In this document: one piece after another, positions 43,482 through 53,440 of the stretch
Layout of the letters: every line of letters starts with the position of its first letter
How positions within the stretch are numbered: the first letter of the stretch is position 1
Program-made: the position numbers and the translations under genes
The notes under the pieces: model-generated
Database searches by the model: none
Told to the model about the DNA's origin: nothing
The model's input: only the letters and a program-made list of their open reading frames with translations
Assembly: GCA_041228345.1 (NCBI GenBank)
Contig: CP166131.1
Location: 1,054,001-1,118,000 of the forward strand
From: Alphaproteobacteria bacterium LSUCC0396
GTDB lineage: Bacteria; Pseudomonadota; Alphaproteobacteria; Puniceispirillales; Puniceispirillaceae
Length of the DNA: 64,000 nucleotides
Direction: 5' to 3'

Positions 43482-43934
43482 TCATATTCCAAGGTGCAGC
43501 TTTGGTTTCCAGAATGGGCGGAACAACTCAATTTTTGGGCATCTGTCCATTACAACTTTTAGGCCCGCATCTTCCGCCAGACGCGCCGCATCATGATCAA
43601 TGACCCCAATTTGCCCCCATAACACTTTTGCGCCTATTGCAATAGCTTGTTCGGCAATATCATACAAATCTTCTGGCTTGCGAAACACCTCAACCATGTC
43701 AACGGCTCGATCGACTGAAGCGAGGCTGGGGTAAACCTTCAGCCCGCGAATAGCCTGAAGGCCAGGTCTAGGGTTGATTGGAATCATGTCATAACCAGTT
43801 TCGTGCAGAACACGCAAAACGCCGTAGCTAAATTTTGTCTTATCAGGACTGGCACCAACCATGGCAATTGTTTTAACCGAAGAAAGAATATCTTGAATGT
43901 AAGCGTCAGTGTAGGGCTCGTTATGGTCCATCAT
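43482..43934 (-). CDS. CoA-binding (YccU-like) protein
   Basis: The 150 residues form a single Rossmann CoA_binding_2 domain: TIAMVGASPDKTKFSYGV (near 21-38), PINPRPGLQAIRG and WGQIGVIDHDAARLAE with the conserved region before MDRCPKIE. The biochemical role of this family is not established. It starts within the ferredoxin stop (ATGA overlap), so it is the third gene of the SBP56 operon. Confidence 0.83.
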   Translation of the reverse strand: MMDHNEPYTDAYIQDILSSVKTIAMVGASPDKTKFSYGVLRVLHETGYDMIPINPRPGLQAIRGLKVYPSLASVDRAVDMVEVFRKPEDLYDIAEQAIAIGAKVLWGQIGVIDHDAARLAEDAGLKVVMDRCPKIELFRPFWKPKLHLGI

Positions 43935-44293
43935 TTTTTATCCATCAATGTCGCAATATCTGCTTTTAATTCGTGCGGAGCCAATGGGTCAAGAAATGGG
44001 TTACGATATAGTTTGTTGTGACTATCCACACCAACCTCAATGACGCAGTCACTTTTGGCTCGGGCTACACACAAAACTATGTAGCCTTCACTCAATTGTC
44101 GATTGTTTAACGCTACTTGAGACCGCTGATCAACATCACCCTCTATTAATTTTGCTGCACAGGTTATACACCCTCCATATCTGCATCCGTATGGCAAATC
44201 AACGCCCTGATCTATCAGCTCGTCGAGGAGTGGTTTGCGACCGCCAACCTCAAAAACTGCATTATCACGATTGGCAATAGTAATCATTTTCAT
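43931..44293 (-). CDS. Plant-type [2Fe-2S] ferredoxin
   Basis: The 120 residues bind one [2Fe-2S] cluster through C37, C42, C45 and C75 (C-X4-C-X2-C-X29-C). A short C-terminal extension after residue 95 is unlike minimal ferredoxins. The ATG at 44293 overlaps the SBP56 stop (ATGA), and the stop overlaps the next start, so it is translated as part of this operon. It may carry electrons to or from the SBP56-type oxidase or an unseen partner. Confidence 0.85.
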   Translation of the reverse strand: MKMITIANRDNAVFEVGGRKPLLDELIDQGVDLPYGCRYGGCITCAAKLIEGDVDQRSQVALNNRQLSEGYIVLCVARAKSDCVIEVGVDSHNKLYRNPFLDPLAPHELKADIATLMDKK

Positions 44294-45639
44294 AACCAAA
44301 TATCGCTTGTACAATCACCACCTGGATAACGGGCTTCATGGCACCGGCTCGGTCCATTAGGCTCATTGCCAAAATCTACAATGAAATTCGGATTGATGGA
44401 CATGCCACCATTTTCTGGGTCACAATCAACCATCACCATCACTCCACCTTTCTCCCGAATTTCAGGGTAAAATTGGTTGTCCCATGTGCTAAATAACGAC
44501 GTCGTAACATATAGCCGGCGCCCATCCAGCGAAAGCTGAAACATCTGTGGACCACCAGCGACGGTTACACCATTTACAACTGGACCTTTTCCAAGCAATC
44601 CGCCCATCCAGATCTGACCCGTCATTTTTGGATTATGTGGATCAGAAATATCATACTGCCTCATATCCCCATGCAGCCAGTTATTGAGGTATAAATATTT
44701 GTCATCCATCGATATCAAGATCGCTGACATAACTCCTGGGATGGGAATAGGCCAGTCAGGGTGTGGTTCATTTTCAACATCAATAATTTTTTCCCACTGC
44801 CATCTTCCGGTATCGTTTTTCCACCAGTGAATGACGTTTGAGCTCAGCGCAGCTCCGCAAAAGCCATGAGAGCTATCAGGATTATGGTGGAACTTTACCT
44901 CGAGAGGAATCAGTCCATCCTCACCAAGATAAAAGCTCTCTAACGGTTCGCGTTTTTCAAAATCCCAAAAGTGCAGTTCACGTCCATATTTAAGATACCC
45001 GACTTCTTCTAAATCAAACCCAGGCATAAATGTATTTGGCGCAGCCCACTCCGAACTGACCATAACGTTATGACGGGGTTGATACCAAAAATCATAGCCA
45101 AATTTTATATCACCCATGGAATTTTCCCATCGGCCAACAATTTCAAAATTCTTGTTTAATTGCAGATAGCCGCCTGGAGCCTCACCCTTAGCATTGCCGA
45201 GGAAAGAAATAATAATTTCGCTACCAAGACAATGCACCGTGTGCGGGCCAGACAGATTGACCTTGGATTTGATCTCACCACCGTCAATAATGGTGTGAAT
45301 GCGCGGCGCAGTTGGATCTGTACCAGTATCTACAACATATATGTTATTTGAACGCACCCCTGGCAAAAGAAGGTATTTACGTGACATCTCCGCATCGTTA
45401 TGGCAGGACGAACATGCATTCCAGCCCATGTGATGTAGCTCGTCACCAATATTCGGCATTTCAAGCCTATGGATCACCTTGCTGAAAGTTGGGCTGTTAG
45501 GATCCACATCCACAGTCGCCAAATAATCTGGTTTCTGAATTCCGGTGCCAGTGTAAATTGCAATTGTATATAGTAATGACTCGCGTGGAGCTCTTATTGC
45601 ATCTTGTGGGGAAGCATACCCCGGTCCACAGCATTCCAT
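44290..45639 (-). CDS. Selenium-binding protein SBP56 family (methanethiol oxidase-like)
   Basis: The 449 residues form a beta-propeller of the SBP56 family. The family landmarks are ELHHMGWNACSSCH with C76-X2-C79, the His-rich VKFHHNPDSSHGFCG, and the final C-terminal Cys region (RCHEARYPGGDC). Bacterial (MtoX) and human (SELENBP1) members oxidise methanethiol to formaldehyde, H2O2 and H2S with copper. There is no signal peptide, unlike periplasmic MtoX, so this one is probably cytoplasmic. RBS AAAGGAGA is strong. It leads an operon with a ferredoxin and CoA-binding gene, in an A+T-rich stretch. Confidence 0.9.
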   Translation of the reverse strand: MECCGPGYASPQDAIRAPRESLLYTIAIYTGTGIQKPDYLATVDVDPNSPTFSKVIHRLEMPNIGDELHHMGWNACSSCHNDAEMSRKYLLLPGVRSNNIYVVDTGTDPTAPRIHTIIDGGEIKSKVNLSGPHTVHCLGSEIIISFLGNAKGEAPGGYLQLNKNFEIVGRWENSMGDIKFGYDFWYQPRHNVMVSSEWAAPNTFMPGFDLEEVGYLKYGRELHFWDFEKREPLESFYLGEDGLIPLEVKFHHNPDSSHGFCGAALSSNVIHWWKNDTGRWQWEKIIDVENEPHPDWPIPIPGVMSAILISMDDKYLYLNNWLHGDMRQYDISDPHNPKMTGQIWMGGLLGKGPVVNGVTVAGGPQMFQLSLDGRRLYVTTSLFSTWDNQFYPEIREKGGVMVMVDCDPENGGMSINPNFIVDFGNEPNGPSRCHEARYPGGDCTSDIWL

Positions 45640-45917
45640 TCAAATCTCCTTTTGACCGTGATGTGCATTTATTTAATTAATCATATTTTTCTATGGAATA
45701 ATTTCTTACTCAAATGATAGCGCCTTTTAGTAGAGGCATTGAAGCAATTTAAATTAACTTTTGCAAAATCAATTATTGCAGCAAAATGCGGGACACCCGA
45801 TCGATTTTCAAAATCATTACATGCATGGTTAAATTAAGCTATTTCCAATAGCCCTTGGCATTTGCCATCATTTAGTTTTAGATCTTCTAGGCCATCTAAT
45901 AGCTAGAGGATTGATTC

Positions 45918-47864
45918 ATGCCACGCCCTAAGAGCCCAAACAACCTTTTGCACTGGTCGGCAAAACTCGATGTTCATGGCATCGCTTGGTTGTTTATCCA
46001 ACTTCGTGACAAATCAGTGAATGTCTTGACCCATGCAGCTGTAGGCGAGCTCGCATTGCTGGTGGACTGGTTAGAGGAGAATGATAGCATTAATGGCGTC
46101 GCCTTGCTTTCGGGAAAACCGGGCGGCTTCGTTTATGGCGCCGATATCAATGAATTTGAAACCTTGAAGACCGCCGAGGATGTTGCCGACCATATGGAGA
46201 TGGTGCATGGGCTATTTAACCGGATTGCAGGTCTGGATGTGCCTAGCTGTGTTGGCATTGACGGCATTGCATTAGGGGGCGGGCTAGAAATCTCGCTTGC
46301 GTTTGATCGTCTATTCGTTACCGCATCGACAAAAACTAAACTTGGATTTCCTGAGATTAATCTCGGGATTATGCCGGGCTATGGTGGTACTGGCCGCGCC
46401 TATCGACGGGTTGGCACCAAATCAGTCTTGGATATGATGCTTACCGGCCGGCCCGTTGGCAGTAAGGATGCCCTCAATAGCGGCCTTGCCGATGAAATGG
46501 TTGATAGCGCTGATGATCTTGCTGCTGCGATGCGCCGATGGATGCTTGACTGCCGCCGCGTTAAACCCGCGCATATCCAGCGTGATGCCACGGCTGACAC
46601 CGATGCCATTAAAGCGGCACGCGAAACCTATCTGAGACGCGCTCGCGCTGATCATACGCCGGCGCCCTTTGCTATTATTGACCATGTCGAGACCTATGGC
46701 CATAATGCTGCTGCTATGTCAGCCGGCGAGATTGGTATCTTTCCGCAATTAATGGTTGGCACGGCGTCTAAAAATCTGCGCCGCGTTTATTATCTGACCG
46801 ATGCTGTGCGGAAATCGGCACGCGGTGACAGTGGCATTGAGCGACTTCATGTCGTTGGCGCAGGTGTGATGGGCGGTGATATTGCTGCGGTTGGCGCCAT
46901 GTCAGGCCTTGAAGTCAGCTTAACCGACATGAATGCAGCGGCAATTGACTCTGCGATTGACCGCGCCACAAAACTATTTGAACGTAGACTTAAATCTCCC
47001 GATAAAATCGCGGCTGCACTTGGCCGTTTGCGCGCCGACAAACAAGGTCATGGCGTTGCCGACGCCGATCTGATCATTGAGGCAGTTGCCGAAAAACTGG
47101 CAGTAAAGCAGGCAGTATTTCAGGCACTGGAGGCGGGCAGCAAACCGGATGCGATCCTTGCCACCAATACATCGGCTATCCCTCTTGAAGATATTGCCAC
47201 CAGTTTGAAATCGCCTGAGCGTTTGATCGGATTGCATTTCTTTAATCCAGTTCCGGTGTTGCCACTGGTCGAAGTCATCTGGTCAAAATTTTCCAATCAG
47301 GACATGGTCAACCGCGGGATGCAATTTGCTGGCAGGATCGGCAAACTGCCAATCCGCTGTAAGTCGGCACCCGGCTTTCTGGTTAATCGTGCCCTGCTTC
47401 CTTATATCTTCAAGGCTATTGAGGCGGTGGCAGCTGGCCAGTCTGCAGATTTGATTGACGAGTCACTGGTTGATTTTGGGATGCCGATGGGACCGGTTGA
47501 ACTTGCTGACCAGATTGGTCTTGATGTCTGCCTTGATGTTGGCGTTGTGCTGGGCATCGCCCCGGCGGCCAAGGATCTGCTGACCGAAAAATGCGCCGCC
47601 GGAACCATTGGGCGCAAATCAGGCAGCGGGTTTTATGATTGGGATGGCAACCGCCCGATCCGGCCGCGTCAGCCGCACGACGCTGCGAGTATGGCCGCAA
47701 TTGCCAAATCAATGCTGGCACCGATGATTGACGAATGCCAGCAAGCGATTAATGAGGGCGTGGTAGACTCGGCCGAAAGTGCCGATGCAGGCATGATATT
47801 TGGCATTGGCTTTCCCGGTTTTCGGGGTGGCCCGCTAAATTGGGACCAATCTCCAAGTGAATGA
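45918..47864 (+). CDS. FadB/FadJ-like enoyl-CoA hydratase/3-hydroxyacyl-CoA dehydrogenase
   Basis: The 648 residues fuse a crotonase (about 1-200, with IDGIALGGGLEISLA and GFPEINLGIMPGYGGT) to an NAD 3-hydroxyacyl-CoA dehydrogenase (from about 310, VVGAGVMGGDIAAVGAM; IGLHFFNPVPVLPLVEVI). The usual FadB C-terminus continues past GFPGFRGGPL for several dozen residues, but here a stop comes soon after, so the tail is short. Thiolase and acyl-CoA dehydrogenase follow in the same direction; the three give a full beta-oxidation cycle. RBS TAGAGGATT precedes the ATG. Confidence 0.9.
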   Translation: MPRPKSPNNLLHWSAKLDVHGIAWLFIQLRDKSVNVLTHAAVGELALLVDWLEENDSINGVALLSGKPGGFVYGADINEFETLKTAEDVADHMEMVHGLFNRIAGLDVPSCVGIDGIALGGGLEISLAFDRLFVTASTKTKLGFPEINLGIMPGYGGTGRAYRRVGTKSVLDMMLTGRPVGSKDALNSGLADEMVDSADDLAAAMRRWMLDCRRVKPAHIQRDATADTDAIKAARETYLRRARADHTPAPFAIIDHVETYGHNAAAMSAGEIGIFPQLMVGTASKNLRRVYYLTDAVRKSARGDSGIERLHVVGAGVMGGDIAAVGAMSGLEVSLTDMNAAAIDSAIDRATKLFERRLKSPDKIAAALGRLRADKQGHGVADADLIIEAVAEKLAVKQAVFQALEAGSKPDAILATNTSAIPLEDIATSLKSPERLIGLHFFNPVPVLPLVEVIWSKFSNQDMVNRGMQFAGRIGKLPIRCKSAPGFLVNRALLPYIFKAIEAVAAGQSADLIDESLVDFGMPMGPVELADQIGLDVCLDVGVVLGIAPAAKDLLTEKCAAGTIGRKSGSGFYDWDGNRPIRPRQPHDAASMAAIAKSMLAPMIDECQQAINEGVVDSAESADAGMIFGIGFPGFRGGPLNWDQSPSE

Positions 47865-47984
47865 CGTCTTTTGTGTGGGTAGCGTAGATAGAGACCATGC
47901 AAGTAACGGTTAGGTGCTTGGCAATTTTGAAGATAAATCATGCTGAATACGCATGATGATTTATGAGATAGATCGAGGATTACG

Positions 47985-49166
47985 ATGACTGACATTTTTA
48001 TTCTGGCGGCACAGCGATCAGCCATTGGCAGCTATGGCGGCACCTTGAAAGACACCCCGCCTATCGAGCTTGCAGTTCCGGTGGCAAAAGACGCTATTGC
48101 CAAATCAGGCGTTCCAGCTGACGCCATTCAGCACGCTGTTTATGGTCATGTTATCCATACCGAACCGCGCGATATGTACTCACCACGTTGTATTTCCATT
48201 GGTGCTGGCGTCAGTGAAACCGCGCCCGCATTTCAGGTTAATCGCTTATGCGGTAGCGGCCTTCAGGCGATTGTTAGCGCCGCCCAACTGATCCAGCTTA
48301 GCGATTGTGACACGGCGCTTGCTGGCGGGGTTGAGGTTATGAGCCGCGGTGCCTATATCCTGCCCGCCCAGCGCTGGGGTGCACGGATGGGTGATGCGGG
48401 CGTCATTGATATGATGACTGGGGCGCTGCAAGACCCGTTCGGGCTGGGCCATATGGGCATTACCGCAGAGAATATCGCCGCCGATTTTAACATTAGCCGC
48501 AACGATATGGATGCGTTTGCCGCGCAATCACAAGCCCGGGCCGCCACCGCCGATGCTGCGGGATATTTCACTGGCCAGATCACCCCGCTAGATCTGACCC
48601 AACGGCGTAAAACCATTACCTTTGATCGTGATGAATTTATCCGTGGTGACACCACCAATGAGAGCCTTTCCGGATTGCGCCCCGCATTTGCCAAGGACGG
48701 TCTGGTAACAGCTGGCAATTCATCAGGGATTAATGACGGCACGGCATCATTGATTCTGGCAAATAAGGACGCGCTAAAAACGCATAAAGCCGTAGCATTG
48801 GCGCGGATTGTCGCCTATGGATTTGGCGGCGTACCGCCACGCATCATGGGCATGGGGCCGGTACCGGCAAGCAAAATGGCGCTGCAACGCGCCGGACTGA
48901 CGATTGATGATCTTGATCTCATCGAAAGCAATGAAGCCTTTGCCGCACAGGCCTGTGCCGTGTCGCGTGAGCTGGGGTTTGATCCGGCGCGCGTCAATCC
49001 GAATGGCGGTGCTATTGCACTGGGTCATCCGGTTGGTGCAACCGGCGCAATCATTATGACCAAGCTGGTGCATGAGTTGCACCGGATCAATGGCCGTTAC
49101 GGTATGGCAACCATGTGTATCGGCGGCGGTCAGGGCATTAGCGTCATCATTGACGCCAAGCCCTAA
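47985..49166 (+). CDS. Acetyl-CoA acyltransferase (thiolase)
   Basis: The 393-residue thiolase carries the acylated Cys in NRLCGSGLQAIVSAAQ (near 87-102), NEAFAAQA, the GGAIALGHPVGATGA His motif and the second Cys in CIGGGQG. The sequence looks like a degradative/biosynthetic acetyl-CoA acetyltransferase (PhaA/BktB group). It is the middle gene of the beta-oxidation operon. Confidence 0.92.
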   Translation: MTDIFILAAQRSAIGSYGGTLKDTPPIELAVPVAKDAIAKSGVPADAIQHAVYGHVIHTEPRDMYSPRCISIGAGVSETAPAFQVNRLCGSGLQAIVSAAQLIQLSDCDTALAGGVEVMSRGAYILPAQRWGARMGDAGVIDMMTGALQDPFGLGHMGITAENIAADFNISRNDMDAFAAQSQARAATADAAGYFTGQITPLDLTQRRKTITFDRDEFIRGDTTNESLSGLRPAFAKDGLVTAGNSSGINDGTASLILANKDALKTHKAVALARIVAYGFGGVPPRIMGMGPVPASKMALQRAGLTIDDLDLIESNEAFAAQACAVSRELGFDPARVNPNGGAIALGHPVGATGAIIMTKLVHELHRINGRYGMATMCIGGGQGISVIIDAKP

Positions 49167-49225
49167 TACCATGGCGGCATCAGTACCAGAAATAGACCAG
49201 AGCCGAAAATAACGGAGCCAGTATT

Positions 49226-51016
49226 ATGTATAAAGCGCCCCTCGAAGATTATCAGTTTTTGTTAGAGCGGGTCATTGGATTTGATGCGCTGATGCACGCA
49301 ATTGGCAATGACGAGGTCAATCAGGAACTGGCCGATGCAGTTCTTGAAGAAGCTGGCAAGCTGGCCGGTGATGTGATTGCCCCCTTGAACCATAGGGGCG
49401 ATATCATCGGTGCCAAACGACTGGAAGATGGGCAGGTCGTAACGCCTGACGGGTTTCGTGATGCCTATAGGGCGATGGGGCAAGGCGGCTGGACCGCGAT
49501 GGAGGCCGCGGCTGATTTTGGGGGGCAAAATCTGCCAATGACGCTGACCACTGCGGTGAATGAGCTATGGCAATCAGCAAATATGGCGTTTGCCCTTTGC
49601 CATCTTTTAACCCAAGGGCAAATCTATGCTTTGCAGAAATCGGCCAGCCCCCTGTTACAGCAAACCTATATCCCGCCAATGGTCGAAGGGCGCTGGACCG
49701 GCACAATGAATTTGACCGAGCCACAAGCCGGCACCGACCTTGCCGGCATCAAGAGCCGCGCCGTACCAAACGGCGATCATTATCTGATCAGCGGCCAGAA
49801 AATCTACATTACCTACGGCGAACATGACATGGCCGAAAACATCGTCCATTTGGTATTGGCGCGCACACCGGAAGCGCCCGACGGCATCAAGGGTATTTCG
49901 GTCTTTATCGTACCAAAATTCCTGCCCGATGCAGAAGGTAATTTCACCAAGCCGAATGATCTGCGCTGCCTGTCGATTGAAAAAAAGCTGGGTATTAAGG
50001 GTTCGCCAACCGCCGTCATGCAATATGGCGAGGCAGGCGGGGCTGTCGGTTATCTTGTTGGCGCGGAAAATCAGGGTATCGATATCATGTTTGGCATGAT
50101 GAACCATGCGCGAATAGCGGTCGGGTTGCAGGGACTTGCGATTTCCGAGCGCGCCTATCAGCAGGCTAGAACCTATGCGCGTGACCGTGTTCAAGGCGTG
50201 CCACTAGATGGTAAAAAAGGCGATGCGATTGTGCATCACCCGGATATTCTGCGCCTGCTTGGCGGCATGAAATCTGAAATTGAAGCCATGCGCGCCCTAA
50301 TGATGGTTGGCGCCGCCGCGATGGATAAAGCACGCTATGCCGATGCCGCTGAAAAGACCGAACTGGACGCCCGAGTTGGCCTGTTAATCCCGGTGATCAA
50401 GGGATGGATGACCGAACGTGCCCAGCAAATCACATCAGATGCACTGCAAATTCACGGCGGCATGGGGTTTATCGAGGAAACCGGCGCAGCACAGCATTAT
50501 CGTGACGCCCGTATTCTGCCGATCTATGAAGGCACGACTGCAATTCAGGCAAATGATCTGGTGTTCCGCAAAACAATCCGCGATAACGGCGCCGCAGTTA
50601 CCGCGCTGTTTGATGAAATTAATCGCGATATGAGCGCACTTGAACAACATCCGAATACGGCAATTGTCGCAGCGGCAAAAGCTGTTATCGAGGCAAACGA
50701 TACCGCGCGCAAAACCGTTGCCCAAATTATCGCCAGGGCCAATAACCCACGCCGGCCGGCCGCTGCGGCCAGCAATTATCTGATGCTGCTTGGCACATTA
50801 TGTGGTGGCTGGTTGATGGTGCGTGCCGGTGCACGTGCCGCTGATGCGATTGCCGCCGGTGAAACCGGGACGGTTGGCAATGATGATTTTATGGCAATCA
50901 AGATCACCACGATGCAAATCTATATCACGCATCACCTGCCAAAACTCTTTGCGCTTGCCCGCACCGTCGGTGATGGTGATGCGCCAGTATTGGCGATGCA
51001 GCCGGAATGGCTCTAA
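49226..51016 (+). CDS. Acyl-CoA dehydrogenase, DmdC/long FadE type
   Basis: The 596 residues are the long ACAD type with extra C-terminal domain. Motifs are GTMNLTEPQAGTDLAG (near 152-167), YITYGEHDMAENIVHLVLA, a helical GGMGFIEETGAAQHYRDARI and IYEGTTAIQANDL with the catalytic Glu. This family includes DmdC, methylmercaptopropionyl-CoA dehydrogenase of DMSP demethylation, and general medium/long-chain enzymes. The adjacent FadB/thiolase genes favour general beta-oxidation; the SBP56 and metF genes nearby keep DmdC open. Confidence 0.88.
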   Translation: MYKAPLEDYQFLLERVIGFDALMHAIGNDEVNQELADAVLEEAGKLAGDVIAPLNHRGDIIGAKRLEDGQVVTPDGFRDAYRAMGQGGWTAMEAAADFGGQNLPMTLTTAVNELWQSANMAFALCHLLTQGQIYALQKSASPLLQQTYIPPMVEGRWTGTMNLTEPQAGTDLAGIKSRAVPNGDHYLISGQKIYITYGEHDMAENIVHLVLARTPEAPDGIKGISVFIVPKFLPDAEGNFTKPNDLRCLSIEKKLGIKGSPTAVMQYGEAGGAVGYLVGAENQGIDIMFGMMNHARIAVGLQGLAISERAYQQARTYARDRVQGVPLDGKKGDAIVHHPDILRLLGGMKSEIEAMRALMMVGAAAMDKARYADAAEKTELDARVGLLIPVIKGWMTERAQQITSDALQIHGGMGFIEETGAAQHYRDARILPIYEGTTAIQANDLVFRKTIRDNGAAVTALFDEINRDMSALEQHPNTAIVAAAKAVIEANDTARKTVAQIIARANNPRRPAAAASNYLMLLGTLCGGWLMVRAGARAADAIAAGETGTVGNDDFMAIKITTMQIYITHHLPKLFALARTVGDGDAPVLAMQPEWL

Positions 51017-51081
51017 TCTCTCGCACAGGGTATTGAACCATGGGGTTCTGGGCCAAAGGGATCTAGATTATATCTCGCAGG

Positions 51082-51993
51082 CTAGGGCTTTTCGGCATCT
51101 TTAAAAATGACCTTGGCCCACCCCTCCCACAAACGCGATAGCGCCGCATAATCAGCCTCGCCAAGCCCGTTTGCCTCGGCAATTTCATACGGTGTATGCG
51201 ATGCCGAAATGGCAAAAAGCGGTACACCAAGCTGTTGCGCGGTTTCCAGTGCAAGGCACGAATCCTTGCGCGCATTCGTCACTGACATACCGCCGTCAAA
51301 ATCGGCATGTTTCATCCGTTCCTGTACGCGGTGAACAAGCGGGCGCAGCATACCCTCCTCGCGGTTCAGGATCGAAATGAATGTGTCGCTGGAAACCTCC
51401 AGCTTCTTTGACATTGAAAAAGCCTCGATTAGCACCACCATAAGCGCGTGCATCACTGCATTATTAACCACCTTGATGCCCATTCCCGCACCAATCTTTC
51501 CAAGGTCGTAAATGTCTGCCGCAACGGGTTCGAGGACCTGCTTTGCAATGACTTTGGCGGCATTATCTCCGCCCATAAAAAACGTCATCTGGCCGCTTGC
51601 CATGCTGGCAACACCGCCAGCGATGGCAGCATCGACAAACCCGACATCATGCCGCGCGCACAATGCGGCACAATCAATCGCTGTTTGCGGGGTAACCGTG
51701 CTGGTCTCGATAATCAATGGCGGTTTGCGCGCCGTGGCAAGAAGCTGGGTCGTTACCGCCAAAGAGATATCAGGGTGCGGCAATGACAGGATGATTACAT
51801 CCGCCGCCATTGCGACACCGCCAATATCATCATGCGTGATAACGCCATTTGCCGCTGCCCAGTTAAGCCGTTCGACATTCTGATCATGGCCATGAACAGG
51901 CGCCAATGCGGCAAAGGCAGTGGCAATGGCACCGCCTGCATTGCCAAGGCCAATAATACCTATAACAGGGGCTGGATTTAACCGGTCTATCAT
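51082..51993 (-). CDS. 3-Hydroxyisobutyrate dehydrogenase-like NAD(P) oxidoreductase
   Basis: The 303 residues start with the Rossmann motif IGIIGLGNAGGAIATAF and carry the catalytic-Lys helix GMGIKVVNNAVMHA (near 168-181). The family covers 3-hydroxyisobutyrate, tartronate semialdehyde and related beta-hydroxyacid dehydrogenases; the substrate-binding loop (SVTNARKDS near 250) does not decide. ATG 51993 with GAAGAGG upstream is preferred over a 45-base longer frame. It is convergent with the acyl-CoA dehydrogenase and follows the M20 hydrolase on its strand. Confidence 0.82.
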   Translation of the reverse strand: MIDRLNPAPVIGIIGLGNAGGAIATAFAALAPVHGHDQNVERLNWAAANGVITHDDIGGVAMAADVIILSLPHPDISLAVTTQLLATARKPPLIIETSTVTPQTAIDCAALCARHDVGFVDAAIAGGVASMASGQMTFFMGGDNAAKVIAKQVLEPVAADIYDLGKIGAGMGIKVVNNAVMHALMVVLIEAFSMSKKLEVSSDTFISILNREEGMLRPLVHRVQERMKHADFDGGMSVTNARKDSCLALETAQQLGVPLFAISASHTPYEIAEANGLGEADYAALSRLWEGWAKVIFKDAEKP

Positions 51994-52076
51994 ATGTCTA
52001 TCCTCTTCATTTACGCCCCTTGTCTTTGGCTTTGCCATATCAGGCTTTTGCCCATATCAGTCGTCTATAGAGGGCA

Positions 52077-53354
52077 TCAATCACCGCCAATATCATTGAT
52101 CAGGCCAGCCGTTTCGACAACAGCGTGAAACAAGACATTGGCGCCTGCTGCCGCCCAGTCCTGGCTAATTTCTTCGGCTTCATTATGCGACAACCCACCA
52201 ACACAAGGGCACATGATCATCGCGGTTGGCGCAACCTTGCTCATCCAAAAAGCATCATGCCCAGCGCCTGAAACAAGGTCCATATGGCTATAGCCAAGCC
52301 GGTCTGCAGCGCCGCGCACCCGGTCAATACAGGCCCGGTCAAACGCCACCGGATCAAACGCACCGGCAAGCTCAATATCAATCCCCAGCCCAAGCGAGGC
52401 CGCAATTTCACCTGCACCGGCGCGCAGCTCGGCATTCATTGCCGCAATCACCGCCGGATCAGGGCTACGGAAATCGATGGTAAATATGGCCTTGCCCGCG
52501 ATGATATTGGTTGAATTTGGGAAAATTTCGCAATGCCCGACCGCACCGACAGCGTGCGGGGCGTTCTTCATCGCAATCTGATGCGCCAACACGGTAATCT
52601 GCGCCATGCCAAGGCCGGCATTTACCCGTGATGCCATCGGCGTTGATCCGGTATGCGCCTCTTTTCCGGTCAGGGTAATGCGAATCCAGTTCAGCCCCTG
52701 CCCATGGGTAACGACGCCAATATCGATGTTCGAATCCTCTAAAATCGGCCCCTGTTCGATATGAAGCTCAAAAAAAGCAGCAACTGGCCGCTCGCCGACT
52801 GGCGCATCACCGACCCAACCAATCCGTTTCAATTCATCACCAAAACTTGCGCCAGCCGCATCGGTACGCTGATAGGCCCACTCCAGACTATGCACACCGG
52901 CAAAAACGCCCGATGCCATCATTGGCGGGGCAAAACGGCAGCCTTCTTCATTCGTCCAGTTAACAATCTCAATTGGATGGCGGGTTTTCAGTCCCGCCTC
53001 ATTCAGGCTGCGAATAATCTCCAGCGCTGCCAGAACGCCAAGCGGCCCATCATATTTCCCGCCCGTTGGCTGGGTATCAAGGTGGCTGCCAACCATGACC
53101 GGCGGCAGACTGTTATCCAAACCATCGCGGCGGGCAAACATATTGCCCATCTGATCAGTTTGAAGCGCCAACCCCTCGGCCTCACACCATGTCTGAAACA
53201 GCCGCCGCGCCGCCGCGTCATCATCGGTAAGCGCCTGCCGGTTATTACCGCCTGCGATACCCGGGCCAATCTTTGCCATTTCCATCAGGCTGTTCCATAG
53301 CCGGCTTGCGTCAATTCGCAGATTACGGCCGATCATATGCGCATCACTATTCAT
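52077..53354 (-). CDS. M20 family amidohydrolase (N-carbamoyl-amino acid hydrolase/allantoate amidohydrolase type)
   Basis: The 425 residues match the M20 dizinc family: VGSHLDTQPTGGKYDG and WTNEEGCRFAP carry the metal ligands, and ELHIEQGPILED the third set. The dimerisation insert with AHTGSTPMASR lies in the middle. It should hydrolyse an N-carbamoyl-amino acid, ureidoglycolate or allantoate. RBS AGGAGGTAA is strong. No hydantoinase or purine gene is adjacent, though the LIV transporter at 55.8 kb could import such compounds. Confidence 0.87.
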   Translation of the reverse strand: MNSDAHMIGRNLRIDASRLWNSLMEMAKIGPGIAGGNNRQALTDDDAAARRLFQTWCEAEGLALQTDQMGNMFARRDGLDNSLPPVMVGSHLDTQPTGGKYDGPLGVLAALEIIRSLNEAGLKTRHPIEIVNWTNEEGCRFAPPMMASGVFAGVHSLEWAYQRTDAAGASFGDELKRIGWVGDAPVGERPVAAFFELHIEQGPILEDSNIDIGVVTHGQGLNWIRITLTGKEAHTGSTPMASRVNAGLGMAQITVLAHQIAMKNAPHAVGAVGHCEIFPNSTNIIAGKAIFTIDFRSPDPAVIAAMNAELRAGAGEIAASLGLGIDIELAGAFDPVAFDRACIDRVRGAADRLGYSHMDLVSGAGHDAFWMSKVAPTAMIMCPCVGGLSHNEAEEISQDWAAAGANVLFHAVVETAGLINDIGGD

Positions 53355-53413
53355 AATAATGGGTTACCTCCTGCCGGTTTTAAGTCTGTTTGGTCGGTCC
53401 TTGTCTGGTCTTA

Positions 53414-53440
53414 TTTTGGCGCCTCATTTTTGGCGGCTCA
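53414..53440. repeat. Two-unit 14-base tandem duplication at a gene end
   Basis: TTTTGGCGCCTCA then T plus TTTTGGCGGCTCA; the second copy contains the stop codon of the DUF4198 gene. Confidence 0.65.
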
